Source of the DNA: Fibrobacter sp. UWB5
GTDB lineage: Bacteria; Fibrobacterota; Fibrobacteria; Fibrobacterales; Fibrobacteraceae
DNA: 64,000 nucleotides
Direction of reading: 5' to 3'
Assembly: GCF_002210295.1 (NCBI RefSeq)
Contig: NZ_MWQH01000008.1
Location: 1 to 64,000, forward strand
Translations under genes and position numbers: made by a program
Part shown: positions 1 through 7,552 of the stretch, in pieces
How positions within the stretch are numbered: the first letter of the stretch is position 1
Layout of the letters: every line of letters begins with the position of its first letter
The notes under the pieces: generated by a model
Databases searched by the model: none
The model's input: the letters and a program-made list of their open reading frames with translations, nothing else
What the model was told of the DNA's origin: nothing

Positions 1-50
1 CGCCGATGGTACCTGGCCCACGGGCCCGGGAGAGTAGGTCGCCGCTGGAT
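1..50 (+). rRNA. rrf: 5S ribosomal RNA, 3' end (partial)
   Basis: The window opens inside a 5S rRNA gene. The visible bases match the conserved 3' part of bacterial 5S, with CCGATGGTAC followed by GGGAGAGTAGGTCGCCGC. An intrinsic terminator follows within a few bases, as expected for the last gene of an rRNA operon. The exact 3' end is judged from the usual closing helix and could be off by a few bases. The 16S and 23S genes would lie to the left, outside the window. Confidence 0.85.
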
Positions 51-54
51 TCAC

Positions 55-92
55 GCCCCCTACGAGGTAAACCTCGCAGGGGGCTTTTTTTT
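55..92 (+). terminator. Intrinsic terminator of the rRNA operon
   Basis: A GCCCCCT...AGGGGGC stem, extended by an inner CGAGG/CCTCG helix around a short A-rich loop, is followed by eight T residues. It directly follows the 5S rRNA and so most likely ends the rRNA transcript. Confidence 0.85.
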
Positions 93-115
93 ATACCGCG
101 AGCATCAAATTTTTC

Positions 116-121
116 TATCCT
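116..121 (+). promoter_or_regulatory. Putative -10 element for leaderless start at 129
   Basis: TATCCT lies 7 bases before the ATG of the GH57-like gene. There is no Shine-Dalgarno sequence, and the site is just after the rRNA terminator, so a local promoter is needed. It fits the window-wide pattern of TA...T hexamers 6-7 bases before start codons. Confidence 0.35.
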
Positions 122-128
122 TTACCAC

Positions 129-1988
129 ATGAAACCGACGTTATCGTTTGTGTTGCAGTTGCCGCCTTCGACGGCGTATGCAAAGCTTGAATCTGTTGTA
201 GAGAATTTGCTGAAGGGCGTCTGCATGATGCTCGATTCGGGCAAGGTGAAGTTTTCGCTCTTCATGGATGGCCCGACACTTGAGGTGGCTGCCAAGGTTC
301 CGCGTCCGCTCATGTTCGGCAAGTTGCGTCGTGCTATCGAAGACGGTTCGCTTGAACTTTTAGGCGGTGGCTATTACGACCCGATGCTCCCGCTTTTCCC
401 GACAGAACTGCAGTCCATGCAACTCAAGAAGCATGGTAAGCTCCTGTGGAAATATTTCGGCATCGAGCCTTCCGGTTATTTCAACTCCTCGATGGTGTGG
501 GAAATGGAAATGACCGAACTCCTCGAAAAGCACCGCTTTGAATATGCGCTAGTGCAAGAGGCATCGCTCCAGGATGCGCTTGGCCGTACGACTCCCGTTT
601 CGGGCTGGTATACGGTCGAAGACAAGGGCTCGCTCATGCGAGTGGTCCCGGTGTCGCAAAAACTTTCTGAAGCCATTTCGAACGATGATTTTCAGTGGGA
701 ACAGATTGCAGAACCCTATTGTCGTGGCGGAAAGGCTGCCGTTGTCGGCTTGAATATTCCTCCGCAGCCGGGCGATATTATCCCATTCTTTGAACGTTTG
801 ATCGAGTTTGTCGAAATGAACGAGATTTCGACGAAAACGGTTGCAAGTGCTGTCACTGAACAGAATGCCGAAGGCCGTGTGAGCTTCTTGCTCTCGTCAG
901 GCCGAAAGATCGGCTTGCCTGCGGCAGCGAAAACCTGTCGTGAACTTCTGATTCGTAGACCCGAAGTCAACCTGCTCCACAAAATGCTTTTGGCCCAGTT
1001 CCGCCGCGCCGCGGCGTTGCTCAAGGGCCGTGAACGCGATGATTTCTTCGAAATGCTTTTGCCCGCGATGTCGCCGATTTATTATCGCGACTTGCAGGAC
1101 TCCGAAGGCATGCGCACGCCGATGGTCCGCTGGTGGGGTAACCGGTTCTTGTTGCAGGCGGCCAACCGCTTGACCGATCTCGTTTCGTTCGATGGAATCC
1201 GTCTGGATATTGCCGACTTTATGCTCGAAGGTTACAAGAGCATCTGGGCCGAGAACCATTCGTACTCCTTCTTGCTGAATTACCGCGACGGCGGCATTCT
1301 GAATATCTTGAATGCCAAGGATGCCGAAAATAGTGTACTGGGGGCTTGGCGTGACGACGGAAATCCGGCTGTCGGGTTCCTGGATTTCATGATTCCCAAT
1401 GTGGAACTCAAGGCCGAAAAGCTGGACCAGATTCTGTCTGACCGCGAAGGGATGCTGTCTGCCGCGTACGATTATCAAGTCAAGCGCCATGATGCGGGTA
1501 CCGATATCGCCTTGTTGTCCGATCAGCATTTGGTGCATGGCGGCCAGACTTTCGCGATTCATGCCGAAAAGAATTTCGAACTTTCGTCTACGGGTTCGCA
1601 GTTCTCGGTAGAATACAAGCTTACGAACAATTCTCCCGAAACCATCAAGGGATTCTTCGGAACCCTGCTGGATACAGGACTTCTCGCTTGCGGACATACG
1701 GATAGGGACATCTTGATTGATGGTGTCCCGCTCAAATTCAATTTCCGAGACCCGCTGATATTCCCGGATGCGTGTTCCCTTGAAATTGCGGACAAGACGA
1801 CCACTTCTAGAATAGAGCTGGTCTTTGAGAAAAAGGCCTCCGTTCTGGTGTCGCCGATTTTCGGCGCGTCTGCTCAGGCTGCTCCGGAAGCCTTGCAGGG
1901 CATTCGCGTGTTCCCGTTCTGGAAAATGAATCTTGCGAGCGAGTCTGAGTTCTCTGTGCTCATGACGGTTAAAATTTCCAAGAGGTAA
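129..1988 (+). CDS. GH57-like alpha-amylase / 4-alpha-glucanotransferase family protein
   Basis: This 619-residue protein resembles glycoside hydrolase family 57 4-alpha-glucanotransferases, which rearrange alpha-1,4-glucans such as glycogen. The N-terminal third has the family pattern GGGYYDPMLP near residue 79, and a VWE motif whose Glu125 sits where the catalytic nucleophile is expected. A GWYTVEDKG stretch near residues 155-170 and a C-terminal beta-rich region like the DUF1925/DUF1926 domains also fit. The usual DDGEKFG segment carrying the second catalytic Asp is not evident; its expected position reads VVGLNIPPQPGD, so activity may be altered or lost. No signal peptide is seen, so it is probably cytoplasmic. 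The ATG at 129 is preferred because an upstream in-frame start at 6 lies inside the 5S rRNA gene. A STAS-like gene follows after 3 bases. Confidence 0.75.
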   Translation: MKPTLSFVLQLPPSTAYAKLESVVENLLKGVCMMLDSGKVKFSLFMDGPTLEVAAKVPRPLMFGKLRRAIEDGSLELLGGGYYDPMLPLFPTELQSMQLKKHGKLLWKYFGIEPSGYFNSSMVWEMEMTELLEKHRFEYALVQEASLQDALGRTTPVSGWYTVEDKGSLMRVVPVSQKLSEAISNDDFQWEQIAEPYCRGGKAAVVGLNIPPQPGDIIPFFERLIEFVEMNEISTKTVASAVTEQNAEGRVSFLLSSGRKIGLPAAAKTCRELLIRRPEVNLLHKMLLAQFRRAAALLKGRERDDFFEMLLPAMSPIYYRDLQDSEGMRTPMVRWWGNRFLLQAANRLTDLVSFDGIRLDIADFMLEGYKSIWAENHSYSFLLNYRDGGILNILNAKDAENSVLGAWRDDGNPAVGFLDFMIPNVELKAEKLDQILSDREGMLSAAYDYQVKRHDAGTDIALLSDQHLVHGGQTFAIHAEKNFELSSTGSQFSVEYKLTNNSPETIKGFFGTLLDTGLLACGHTDRDILIDGVPLKFNFRDPLIFPDACSLEIADKTTTSRIELVFEKKASVLVSPIFGASAQAAPEALQGIRVFPFWKMNLASESEFSVLMTVKISKR

Positions 1989-1991
1989 TCG

Positions 1992-2681
1992 ATGAAGTCA
2001 GACTTGATTGACATACAGGTGGAATCTCGCGGAAACGATGTGGAACTTACGTTGTCCGGCTCTCTTGGCTTGCCCCAGCTTTCGGCGGTCAAAGAAAAAC
2101 TGGATATGCTTGTCGAAGGCCCGGGCTGCTTCTATTTCTTGAATTTGCAGAATGCGCATTTCACCAGTGACCGCTACCTGGAAGTTTTCCTGGAACTCTT
2201 GAACCGCGTCAAGTCGCAAAAGTCGGCGTTGATTCTGATTTTTGAGTCGGCGGAACTCTACGATTATTTCTCGAAGTATTTGAGCATTTTCGAAGTCTAC
2301 GAGAACCGTAAGGCGTACAAGAAGTCGGGCACGAAAAAGCAACTGCAGCAAATCGGCCTGCATTACGGGCTCCGCTCGGGCATTACGGTAAGCTCGGGTG
2401 TCGCCGTCGCTCTCATATCGCTGATTCTCGGGTGGATGATTACCTTGTTCGTGATTATTTCGACCCAGGGCCACGATTTGGCCGACAAGCAGGCTCAAAT
2501 TATTGCGCTCCAGAACCAGAAGGACCGCTACATCAGAGAAATTGACAAGCTGGAATCTTCGATCGGTCCGCTCCGTAAACTAGGCGTGGTGCAAGATACG
2601 ACTAGGCTCAGTTCCTTCGGGCTCATTCAGGATTGGGTGAGCTATTTGGAATACTTAGAGAATACAAGGCGTGAAAAGTAA
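1992..2681 (+). CDS. STAS-like domain membrane protein with coiled coil
   Basis: This 229-residue protein has an N-terminal region (about 10-105) with the alternating strand/helix layout of STAS anti-anti-sigma domains. The usual phosphorylatable Ser segment is not clearly conserved; HFTSDRYLE occupies the place. A single membrane helix spans about residues 130-156 (VALISLILGWMITLFVII), followed by a polar coiled coil (about 160-190) and a short tail. The predicted topology is a cytoplasmic STAS-like head with the coil in the periplasm. A good AGAGG ribosome site precedes the ATG. Its last 11 bases overlap the start of the lytic transglycosylase gene, so the two products are probably made together and may act together at the cell wall. 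That partnership is inferred from context only. Confidence 0.6.
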   Translation: MKSDLIDIQVESRGNDVELTLSGSLGLPQLSAVKEKLDMLVEGPGCFYFLNLQNAHFTSDRYLEVFLELLNRVKSQKSALILIFESAELYDYFSKYLSIFEVYENRKAYKKSGTKKQLQQIGLHYGLRSGITVSSGVAVALISLILGWMITLFVIISTQGHDLADKQAQIIALQNQKDRYIREIDKLESSIGPLRKLGVVQDTTRLSSFGLIQDWVSYLEYLENTRREK

Positions 2682-3354
2682 CGTTCGCATATCCAAGCTC
2701 ACGTTTGCGATTGCCCTGGTGCTTTGCTTCGGGGCGTTGGGGCTTTTTGTGTCTCATTGGCATGCTCGCCAGGCAGAAATCCAGCAGCTTGCCGTCAAAG
2801 AATCGATTTTGCGCGGCGAACTGGAACAGCTGAGCGCATGGGGCAAGTGGACGATTGACTACGTCAAAATCAGCCGTGCGTTGGATTACCTTTCAAAAGG
2901 TCGCTTGACCGAAGAGCAGCGTGAAATGCTCACGGAACAGATTTGGCAGATTTCACGATCGTATGCGACAGACCCGTTGCTTATTTTGGCGGTGGTAGCC
3001 CAGGAAAGTCACGGAAATCCGAATGCCCGCGGACGCATGCAGTCGGGGGCCTACTCGGGTGCGCTGGGGCTTATGCAAATCAAGCTTGAAACGGCAAAGA
3101 AAATGGGCGCTCACTTCGGGCTCAGTGTCGAGACCGAAGAAGACTTGCTGAGGCCCGAAATCAACGTGACGGTAGGAACCGCCTATCTGATCCGCTTGAT
3201 TTCTAAATACGGCAACTGGAAAGACGCCTTGATTGCATACAACTTAGGACATTCGGCGGTAGACCGCATGCTTCAATCGGGCAAACCTTTGCCGACCAAA
3301 TATTACGAGCACGTGATTTCCAAATACCAGAACCTGATGAGTCTCGAATTTTAA
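2671..3354 (+). CDS. Membrane-anchored lytic transglycosylase (SLT domain)
   Basis: This is a peptidoglycan lytic transglycosylase of 227 residues. An N-terminal membrane anchor or signal (about residues 8-28) is followed by a helical spacer and the SLT goose-lysozyme fold. The catalytic Glu112 sits in the family motif AQESHGNP. The later motifs GALGLMQIK and AYNLGHSAV are also typical of the Slt70/MltC/MltE group. The GTG start overlaps the upstream STAS-like gene by 11 bases, which suggests translational coupling. It probably cleaves the glycan strand in the periplasm. The exact MltE/Slt subgroup cannot be decided by eye. Confidence 0.85.
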   Translation: MKSNVRISKLTFAIALVLCFGALGLFVSHWHARQAEIQQLAVKESILRGELEQLSAWGKWTIDYVKISRALDYLSKGRLTEEQREMLTEQIWQISRSYATDPLLILAVVAQESHGNPNARGRMQSGAYSGALGLMQIKLETAKKMGAHFGLSVETEEDLLRPEINVTVGTAYLIRLISKYGNWKDALIAYNLGHSAVDRMLQSGKPLPTKYYEHVISKYQNLMSLEF

Positions 3355-3408
3355 GACAAGATGGCGATTCCGACAGATAAGTCGTAAGTAAATTGTCCTT
3401 AAATTTAC

Positions 3409-3414
3409 TAGATT
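3409..3414 (+). promoter_or_regulatory. Putative -10 element for leaderless start at 3421
   Basis: TAGATT lies 6 bases before the ATG of the TolC-like gene, and no Shine-Dalgarno sequence is present. This suggests the transcript begins at or very near the start codon. Confidence 0.35.
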
Positions 3415-3420
3415 TTACTC

Positions 3421-4782
3421 ATGTTTCGTGTAATCGCAGTCCTCTTCTTGGTCACAAGTGTGCTTGCCGGTGAAATCCGGTATAGTCTTGACCAGTTCGT
3501 GGAAGAAGGTCTCGCGGCGGATCCGCAGGTGGCAGAACTCAAATATGGCACCGAAGCGAAGAAAAACCAGATCCGCAAATTGAAATCCGAGGCCATTTTG
3601 CCGACTTTTTATGTGGGCATGATGGTGGGCCCCGCTCCCGGTTTAAAGAACGAATTGCAGAACGGTGATACGGTCGAAGTTTATGACTTTACCAAAATGG
3701 GCCCTTTCTGGGGTGTTCAGGCGAAATTTATCCAGCCTCTGAATCTGGGACAGTATCGCGCCGGTAAAATGGCTCTGGAAGCCGACTTGCAGCAAAAGAG
3801 TTTCGATATCGAAAACCAGGTCCACAAAAAAGACGTGGAACTGCAGACGTATTACTACAACTACCTTCTGGCAAAAGAAATGATCCGCATTGCGGGCGAT
3901 GCGCAGTCCAAGGTAGATGACGCCTACGAAAAGTTGGAAGAAGCCCTGGACGATGACGATCCGAACGTGTCGCAGATGGACCTTTTGAACCTGAAGGCCA
4001 AAATGCATACGGTCAAGGAAGGCGTTACCGAAGCCAATCTGGGTATGAAGCGCGTGATGCTTGCTATTCGTTTTTCGCTGAGAATGGACGAAAACGACTC
4101 CTTCGTGGCCGAGGATTCCGTGCTGGCTCCGCGAACCGAACCGTTGCCCTCGCTTGACGAAGTGCGCAATATGACTCTGAAATACCATCCGGAACTGCGT
4201 CAGCTTTCTGCGGGCATTCGCGCCCGCCGCATTCAGATGGACTTGGCCGAAGCAAAACTTGCCCCCGAATTCTTTGTGATGGGTGAAATCGAATACGTGA
4301 AGAGCTGGGCCGGTAACAGAAGTATCTTGCAGAAGAATGCTTTTGCCGAAGATGCCGTGAACAAGCTCGATGGCGTCTTGGGCGTCGGCGTTCGCTACAA
4401 CTTGAATTTCTGGAAAAACTGGGAAGGCTACCGTTCCGCCCGTACGGACATGCGCAGCCTTCAGCTGAAAGAATCTTACGCTTCGGACGGCTTGATGGCC
4501 AAGGCCGAAGAACAGTATTACCAGGTAGTTGCCGCCAAGGAAAAACTTGATGCCATGAAAGAAAGCCTGCGTGCTTCCGAAGGCATTTTGAAGGGCGCTG
4601 CCATGCAGTACGATTTGGACAAATCAAAGACGGGTGACTTGGTTTCGGCTTATACGCAAAATATTACCATGCAAAAAGATTACTATTTTGCGGTATGTTC
4701 GTATAATGTGGAGTTCGCCCAGCTGATTGCAAAGATTGGGATGTCTTTGAAGGAATTCCATACGATTTATATGAACCAGTGA
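3421..4782 (+). CDS. TolC-family outer membrane efflux protein
   Basis: This 453-residue protein begins with a clear signal peptide (MFRVIAVLFLVTSVLAG) and has the two-fold repeated long-helix layout of TolC/OEP channel proteins. These form trimeric outer-membrane exit ducts for efflux pumps or type I secretion. Helical segments rich in Ala, Glu, Lys and Gln fill about residues 100-220 and 340-430, separated by barrel-forming strands. No inner-membrane pump or adaptor gene is adjacent. The next genes instead encode an MlaC-like lipid carrier and a membrane protein, so a role in an Mla-like or lipid-linked export route is possible but not shown. The gene has no obvious ribosome site. Confidence 0.8.
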   Translation: MFRVIAVLFLVTSVLAGEIRYSLDQFVEEGLAADPQVAELKYGTEAKKNQIRKLKSEAILPTFYVGMMVGPAPGLKNELQNGDTVEVYDFTKMGPFWGVQAKFIQPLNLGQYRAGKMALEADLQQKSFDIENQVHKKDVELQTYYYNYLLAKEMIRIAGDAQSKVDDAYEKLEEALDDDDPNVSQMDLLNLKAKMHTVKEGVTEANLGMKRVMLAIRFSLRMDENDSFVAEDSVLAPRTEPLPSLDEVRNMTLKYHPELRQLSAGIRARRIQMDLAEAKLAPEFFVMGEIEYVKSWAGNRSILQKNAFAEDAVNKLDGVLGVGVRYNLNFWKNWEGYRSARTDMRSLQLKESYASDGLMAKAEEQYYQVVAAKEKLDAMKESLRASEGILKGAAMQYDLDKSKTGDLVSAYTQNITMQKDYYFAVCSYNVEFAQLIAKIGMSLKEFHTIYMNQ

Positions 4783-4799
4783 GTTTAAAGGAGAAGAAA

Positions 4800-5378
4800 A
4801 TGTTCAAGAAGATTTTAATCGCTATCGCATGCGCCTCTTTGGTAGCCTTTGCCGCCGAAGATCCGGTCGCCGCCATCAAGAAGAAGGATGCCGAACTCCA
4901 GACTCTTTTGAAGAAGTCTAGCCGCAATGCGAAGGAAACGGAACGCGTCAAGAGCTTGCTCAGCGATTCCTTTGATTTCGCCCTGCTCGCCAAGAAATCC
5001 TTGTCCAACAAGGATTGGGAGGCTCAGGATGCCGCTTCGCAGGAAAAGTTCGTTGCCGAATTCCAGCGCATGGTTCGCAATTCCAGCGCCAAGCGCCTGG
5101 AACTCTACCGCGCCGACTCTACGATTTATGAACCTGCCAAGATGAAGAAGGATGACGAAGCCCGCGTGGTGGCCCACCTCTGGAACAAGGGCAAGGAATC
5201 GGTTCTGGAATACAAGATGAGCCTGGTTGACGGCAAGTGGAAGGCTTGGGACTTGGTCATCGACGATCTTTCTACGGCACGCAATTACAAGGATCAGTTC
5301 TCGCAAATTCTCAAGACCAAGAGCTTTGCAGAATTGATCGATATCATCAGCAAGAAGGCTGATGAATCGGAGAAGTAA
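4800..5378 (+). CDS. mlaC: MlaC/Ttg2D-family phospholipid-binding protein
   Basis: This 192-residue protein has an N-terminal signal peptide (KKILIAIACASLVAFA) and the compact alpha/beta architecture of MlaC. MlaC is the periplasmic carrier that moves phospholipids between the outer membrane and the MlaFEDB ABC transporter. Family-like features are the SLLSDSFDF segment near the N terminus, an FVAEFQRMV helix, and the C-terminal pattern WKAWDLVIDDLS followed by YKDQF. Family members commonly run near 200 residues. The ATG at 4800 is chosen because AAAGGAG sits just upstream. MlaFEDB is not in this window, so the carrier is separated from its transporter or pairs with genes elsewhere. Confidence 0.75.
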   Translation: MFKKILIAIACASLVAFAAEDPVAAIKKKDAELQTLLKKSSRNAKETERVKSLLSDSFDFALLAKKSLSNKDWEAQDAASQEKFVAEFQRMVRNSSAKRLELYRADSTIYEPAKMKKDDEARVVAHLWNKGKESVLEYKMSLVDGKWKAWDLVIDDLSTARNYKDQFSQILKTKSFAELIDIISKKADESEK

Positions 5379-5383
5379 CCACT

Positions 5384-6298
5384 TTGATTTGGTTCTGGGG
5401 CGTACTTTGTGCTTTGGCGCTTGTCGCCCTGTTCTTTCCGTTTATATTCTGGATTGATTTTTCGGCGGACTTTACTGAAGTAACTGTCCGCGTTCGTTTT
5501 TTCAAGAAAGAGCTTTATACCTACACGAAGAACTTTAAAAAGGGGGAGTCCTCCGAAGAGGAGGATGTTTCTATTGAAGAAGAAGAAACGGTTGCTGCGG
5601 CCCCTGCACCGAAGGTAGAAAAGGCGGAACCGCCGAAGCCCGAAAAATCTTCGGAGCCGGAAAAACCTGTTGAAAAGCCCGTTGAACCGGAAAGCAAGCC
5701 GGAAACGGAAAAGAAAATAGAACCGGAACCTGAAAAGAAGCCTGCAGAAAAGAAACCCGCAGGGAATACTGAAGCGAAAGAAAAATCCAAAGCAGAAGAC
5801 AAGCCCACGGAAGAAAAATCGTCGGATGACGAGAAAGAACAAAAGCGCTCGTTGACGGATGAAGAATTCTGGACGCTCCTGTTAACTCCCGAATTTGATG
5901 TTCGCGCCTGGTGGGCCGTACGCCATGCTTTGTCCGCTTTGTTTAAGTTGTTCAGAATCCGCTTTGTCGATTGCTTTGTAGAAGGTTTCCGTATGGAATA
6001 CGAAACCATGGGCTATGCCGCGGCGCTGAACGGATTCCTCAAGAGTTTCCCCTACATTGGTGCTTGGGATTTCCGCATGGACTGGACCCGCGATCACGAA
6101 CTGAATGCGGCGGGCCATATGCGCGCCTCGTTGAACTTGTGCCGTGTGCTGGGCTTGGTCTTGGCGATTTTATTCTACGGCGGCATTGTGGCGTTTGCGT
6201 TCTGGCGTCGCCGCGCCAAGATTCTTAAGACGGGCGAGCTTCCGGAACTGGGCTTTATCCGCAACAAGATTGTGAAAATGATGTCGGAGGATGACTGA
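5384..6298 (+). CDS. Membrane protein with a long Lys/Glu/Pro linker (DUF2953-like)
   Basis: This 304-residue protein starts with a membrane helix (WGVLCALALVALFFPFIF). A short beta-like segment follows (about residues 27-45), then a low-complexity Lys/Glu/Pro linker of about 100 residues (55-155). The C-terminal domain (about 165-250) ends with a second membrane helix (LVLAILFYGGIVAFAF) and a basic tail. The beta segment and C-terminal part resemble DUF2953 membrane proteins, but this is a weak impression. Translation appears to start at a TTG preceded by GGAG. It overlaps the pseudouridine synthase gene by one base, so the two are translationally coupled. Function is unknown. Confidence 0.5.
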   Translation: MIWFWGVLCALALVALFFPFIFWIDFSADFTEVTVRVRFFKKELYTYTKNFKKGESSEEEDVSIEEEETVAAAPAPKVEKAEPPKPEKSSEPEKPVEKPVEPESKPETEKKIEPEPEKKPAEKKPAGNTEAKEKSKAEDKPTEEKSSDDEKEQKRSLTDEEFWTLLLTPEFDVRAWWAVRHALSALFKLFRIRFVDCFVEGFRMEYETMGYAAALNGFLKSFPYIGAWDFRMDWTRDHELNAAGHMRASLNLCRVLGLVLAILFYGGIVAFAFWRRRAKILKTGELPELGFIRNKIVKMMSEDD

Positions 6299-7002
6299 TG
6301 CCTGCTTTGACTTTGGATAGACTGCTCGCTTCTATCGGCTTTGGTTCGCGCAAGGAGGCCCGAGCCTTGGTGCGCATGGGTATGGTGGAACTGAACGGCG
6401 AAGTCCTTGACGATCCGTTTGTGGAATTCAAGGAACGTCCGGAATCGATTACGGTGAACGGCGAAGAAGTCCCGACAATCGAAAAACTTTACATCATGAT
6501 GGACAAACCGCTGGATGTGGAATGCAGTCACAACGCCCGCGACCACCAGTCGGTGTTCGAGCTGTTGCCGGACCGTTTTTCGGCGATGGGAATCCAGACG
6601 GTGGGTCGCCTGGATGCGGACTCTTCGGGATTGTTGCTGTTTTCGAACCAGGGCGATTTTATCCACAAGGTCGAAAGTCCCAAGAAGGGTTATCTGAAAC
6701 AGTACCGCGTGACGCTGGCGCGCCCGTTTACCGAAGAGCAGAAGGCGGAACTGTTGCGCGGCATCATGCTTAAAGACGAGCGCCGTCCTGTGTTGGCCCG
6801 CGAACTTTCGGTTGATGGCGATTCTGTGCTGATCTCGATTGGCGAAGGACTGTACCACCAGGTCCGCCGTATGTTTGCCGCCGTGGGCAATCACGTGCTT
6901 ACGCTTAAGCGCGAAGCCATCGGCCCGGTGGTGCTGGACCAGACGCTTGGCAAGGGTGGGTGGCGCTATTTGACGGCCGAGGAAGTAGCCTCGCTGACCT
7001 AA
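6298..7002 (+). CDS. rsuA: RsuA/RluB-family pseudouridine synthase
   Basis: This 234-residue enzyme isomerises uridine to pseudouridine in ribosomal RNA. An S4 RNA-binding domain occupies about residues 1-60, seen as LDRLLASIGFGSRKEAR. The catalytic domain carries the family motif GRLDADSSGLLLFS near residue 103, with the likely catalytic Asp106. Motif KQYRV near 136 and the C-terminal GLYHQVRRMFAAVGN are also diagnostic. Length and motif set fit RsuA (16S position 516) better than RluB/RluE, but substrate cannot be proven by eye. Its ATG overlaps the upstream stop as ATGA-type coupling. A strong hairpin follows. Confidence 0.85.
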   Translation: MPALTLDRLLASIGFGSRKEARALVRMGMVELNGEVLDDPFVEFKERPESITVNGEEVPTIEKLYIMMDKPLDVECSHNARDHQSVFELLPDRFSAMGIQTVGRLDADSSGLLLFSNQGDFIHKVESPKKGYLKQYRVTLARPFTEEQKAELLRGIMLKDERRPVLARELSVDGDSVLISIGEGLYHQVRRMFAAVGNHVLTLKREAIGPVVLDQTLGKGGWRYLTAEEVASLT

Positions 7003-7011
7003 TTAAATTAA

Positions 7012-7036
7012 AAAGCCTCGACATTGTCGGGGCTTT
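7012..7036. terminator. Bidirectional intrinsic terminator
   Basis: An 11-bp stem (AAAGCCTCGAC / GTCGGGGCTTT) with a three-base loop lies between two convergent genes. T-rich sequence follows the stem most clearly on the minus strand, so it can end the HU-like gene as well as the pseudouridine synthase operon. Confidence 0.7.
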
Positions 7037-7060
7037 AAAACTTGCTGTGGCGAAAATGGA

Positions 7061-7447
7061 TTAGGCTTCTTCGTCGGCCTGGATTTCTTGCGGCTGGGCA
7101 GAAATCACGACATCGCGGTCCTCTGCTTCGAGCTTGGCGTTCACGCCTTCGACCAGGGCTTCGAGACTGTTGATCTTGTCCTTGATGTCGTTGCTGAACT
7201 TGAAGGAAGGGACCATGCGTTCTTCGATAAGCACGGTTTCGCCGGTGCGGGGATTGCGGGCCGGACGAGCCTTGCGCGGCTTGCAGCTGAAAGTGCCGAA
7301 ACCACGAATCTCGATGGTGTTGCCTTCGATCAGCTTTTCGCCCAAAAGGTCGAGAAACTGCTCGATGACGGTCTTAATATCGTTGCGCACAAATCCGGTG
7401 GACTTGGCGATTTCTTGAATCAGTGCTTGTTTAGTTATATTTGCCAC
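7061..7447 (-). CDS. HU/IHF-family DNA-binding protein with acidic C-terminal extension
   Basis: This 128-residue protein belongs to the HU/IHF family that bends DNA and organises the nucleoid. The N-terminal helices (ITKQALIQEIAKSTG) and the beta arm with ARNPRTGETVLI are diagnostic, as is the EIRGFGTFSCK strand. Typical HU is about 90 residues. Here an acidic tail of about 35 residues (ending AQPQEIQADEEA) follows the fold and could tune DNA binding or partner contacts. The start is a GTG with no Shine-Dalgarno sequence. A perfect TATATT lies 6 bases upstream, fitting a leaderless transcript. Confidence 0.85.
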   Translation of the reverse strand: MANITKQALIQEIAKSTGFVRNDIKTVIEQFLDLLGEKLIEGNTIEIRGFGTFSCKPRKARPARNPRTGETVLIEERMVPSFKFSNDIKDKINSLEALVEGVNAKLEAEDRDVVISAQPQEIQADEEA

Positions 7448-7453
7448 GGCTTA

Positions 7454-7459
7454 AATATA
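7454..7459 (-). promoter_or_regulatory. Putative -10 element for leaderless start of the HU-like gene
   Basis: On the minus strand TATATT ends 6 bases before the GTG start at 7447, with no ribosome binding site between them. Confidence 0.45.
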
Positions 7460-7552
7460 GGTTTATCAATGAGTTAGCGTACGGGTTATACTCAAATTAA
7501 ATAATTTTTTCGGGCTCTAGTTGCGGACTATTTGTGAATAATTGTGGTTAAA

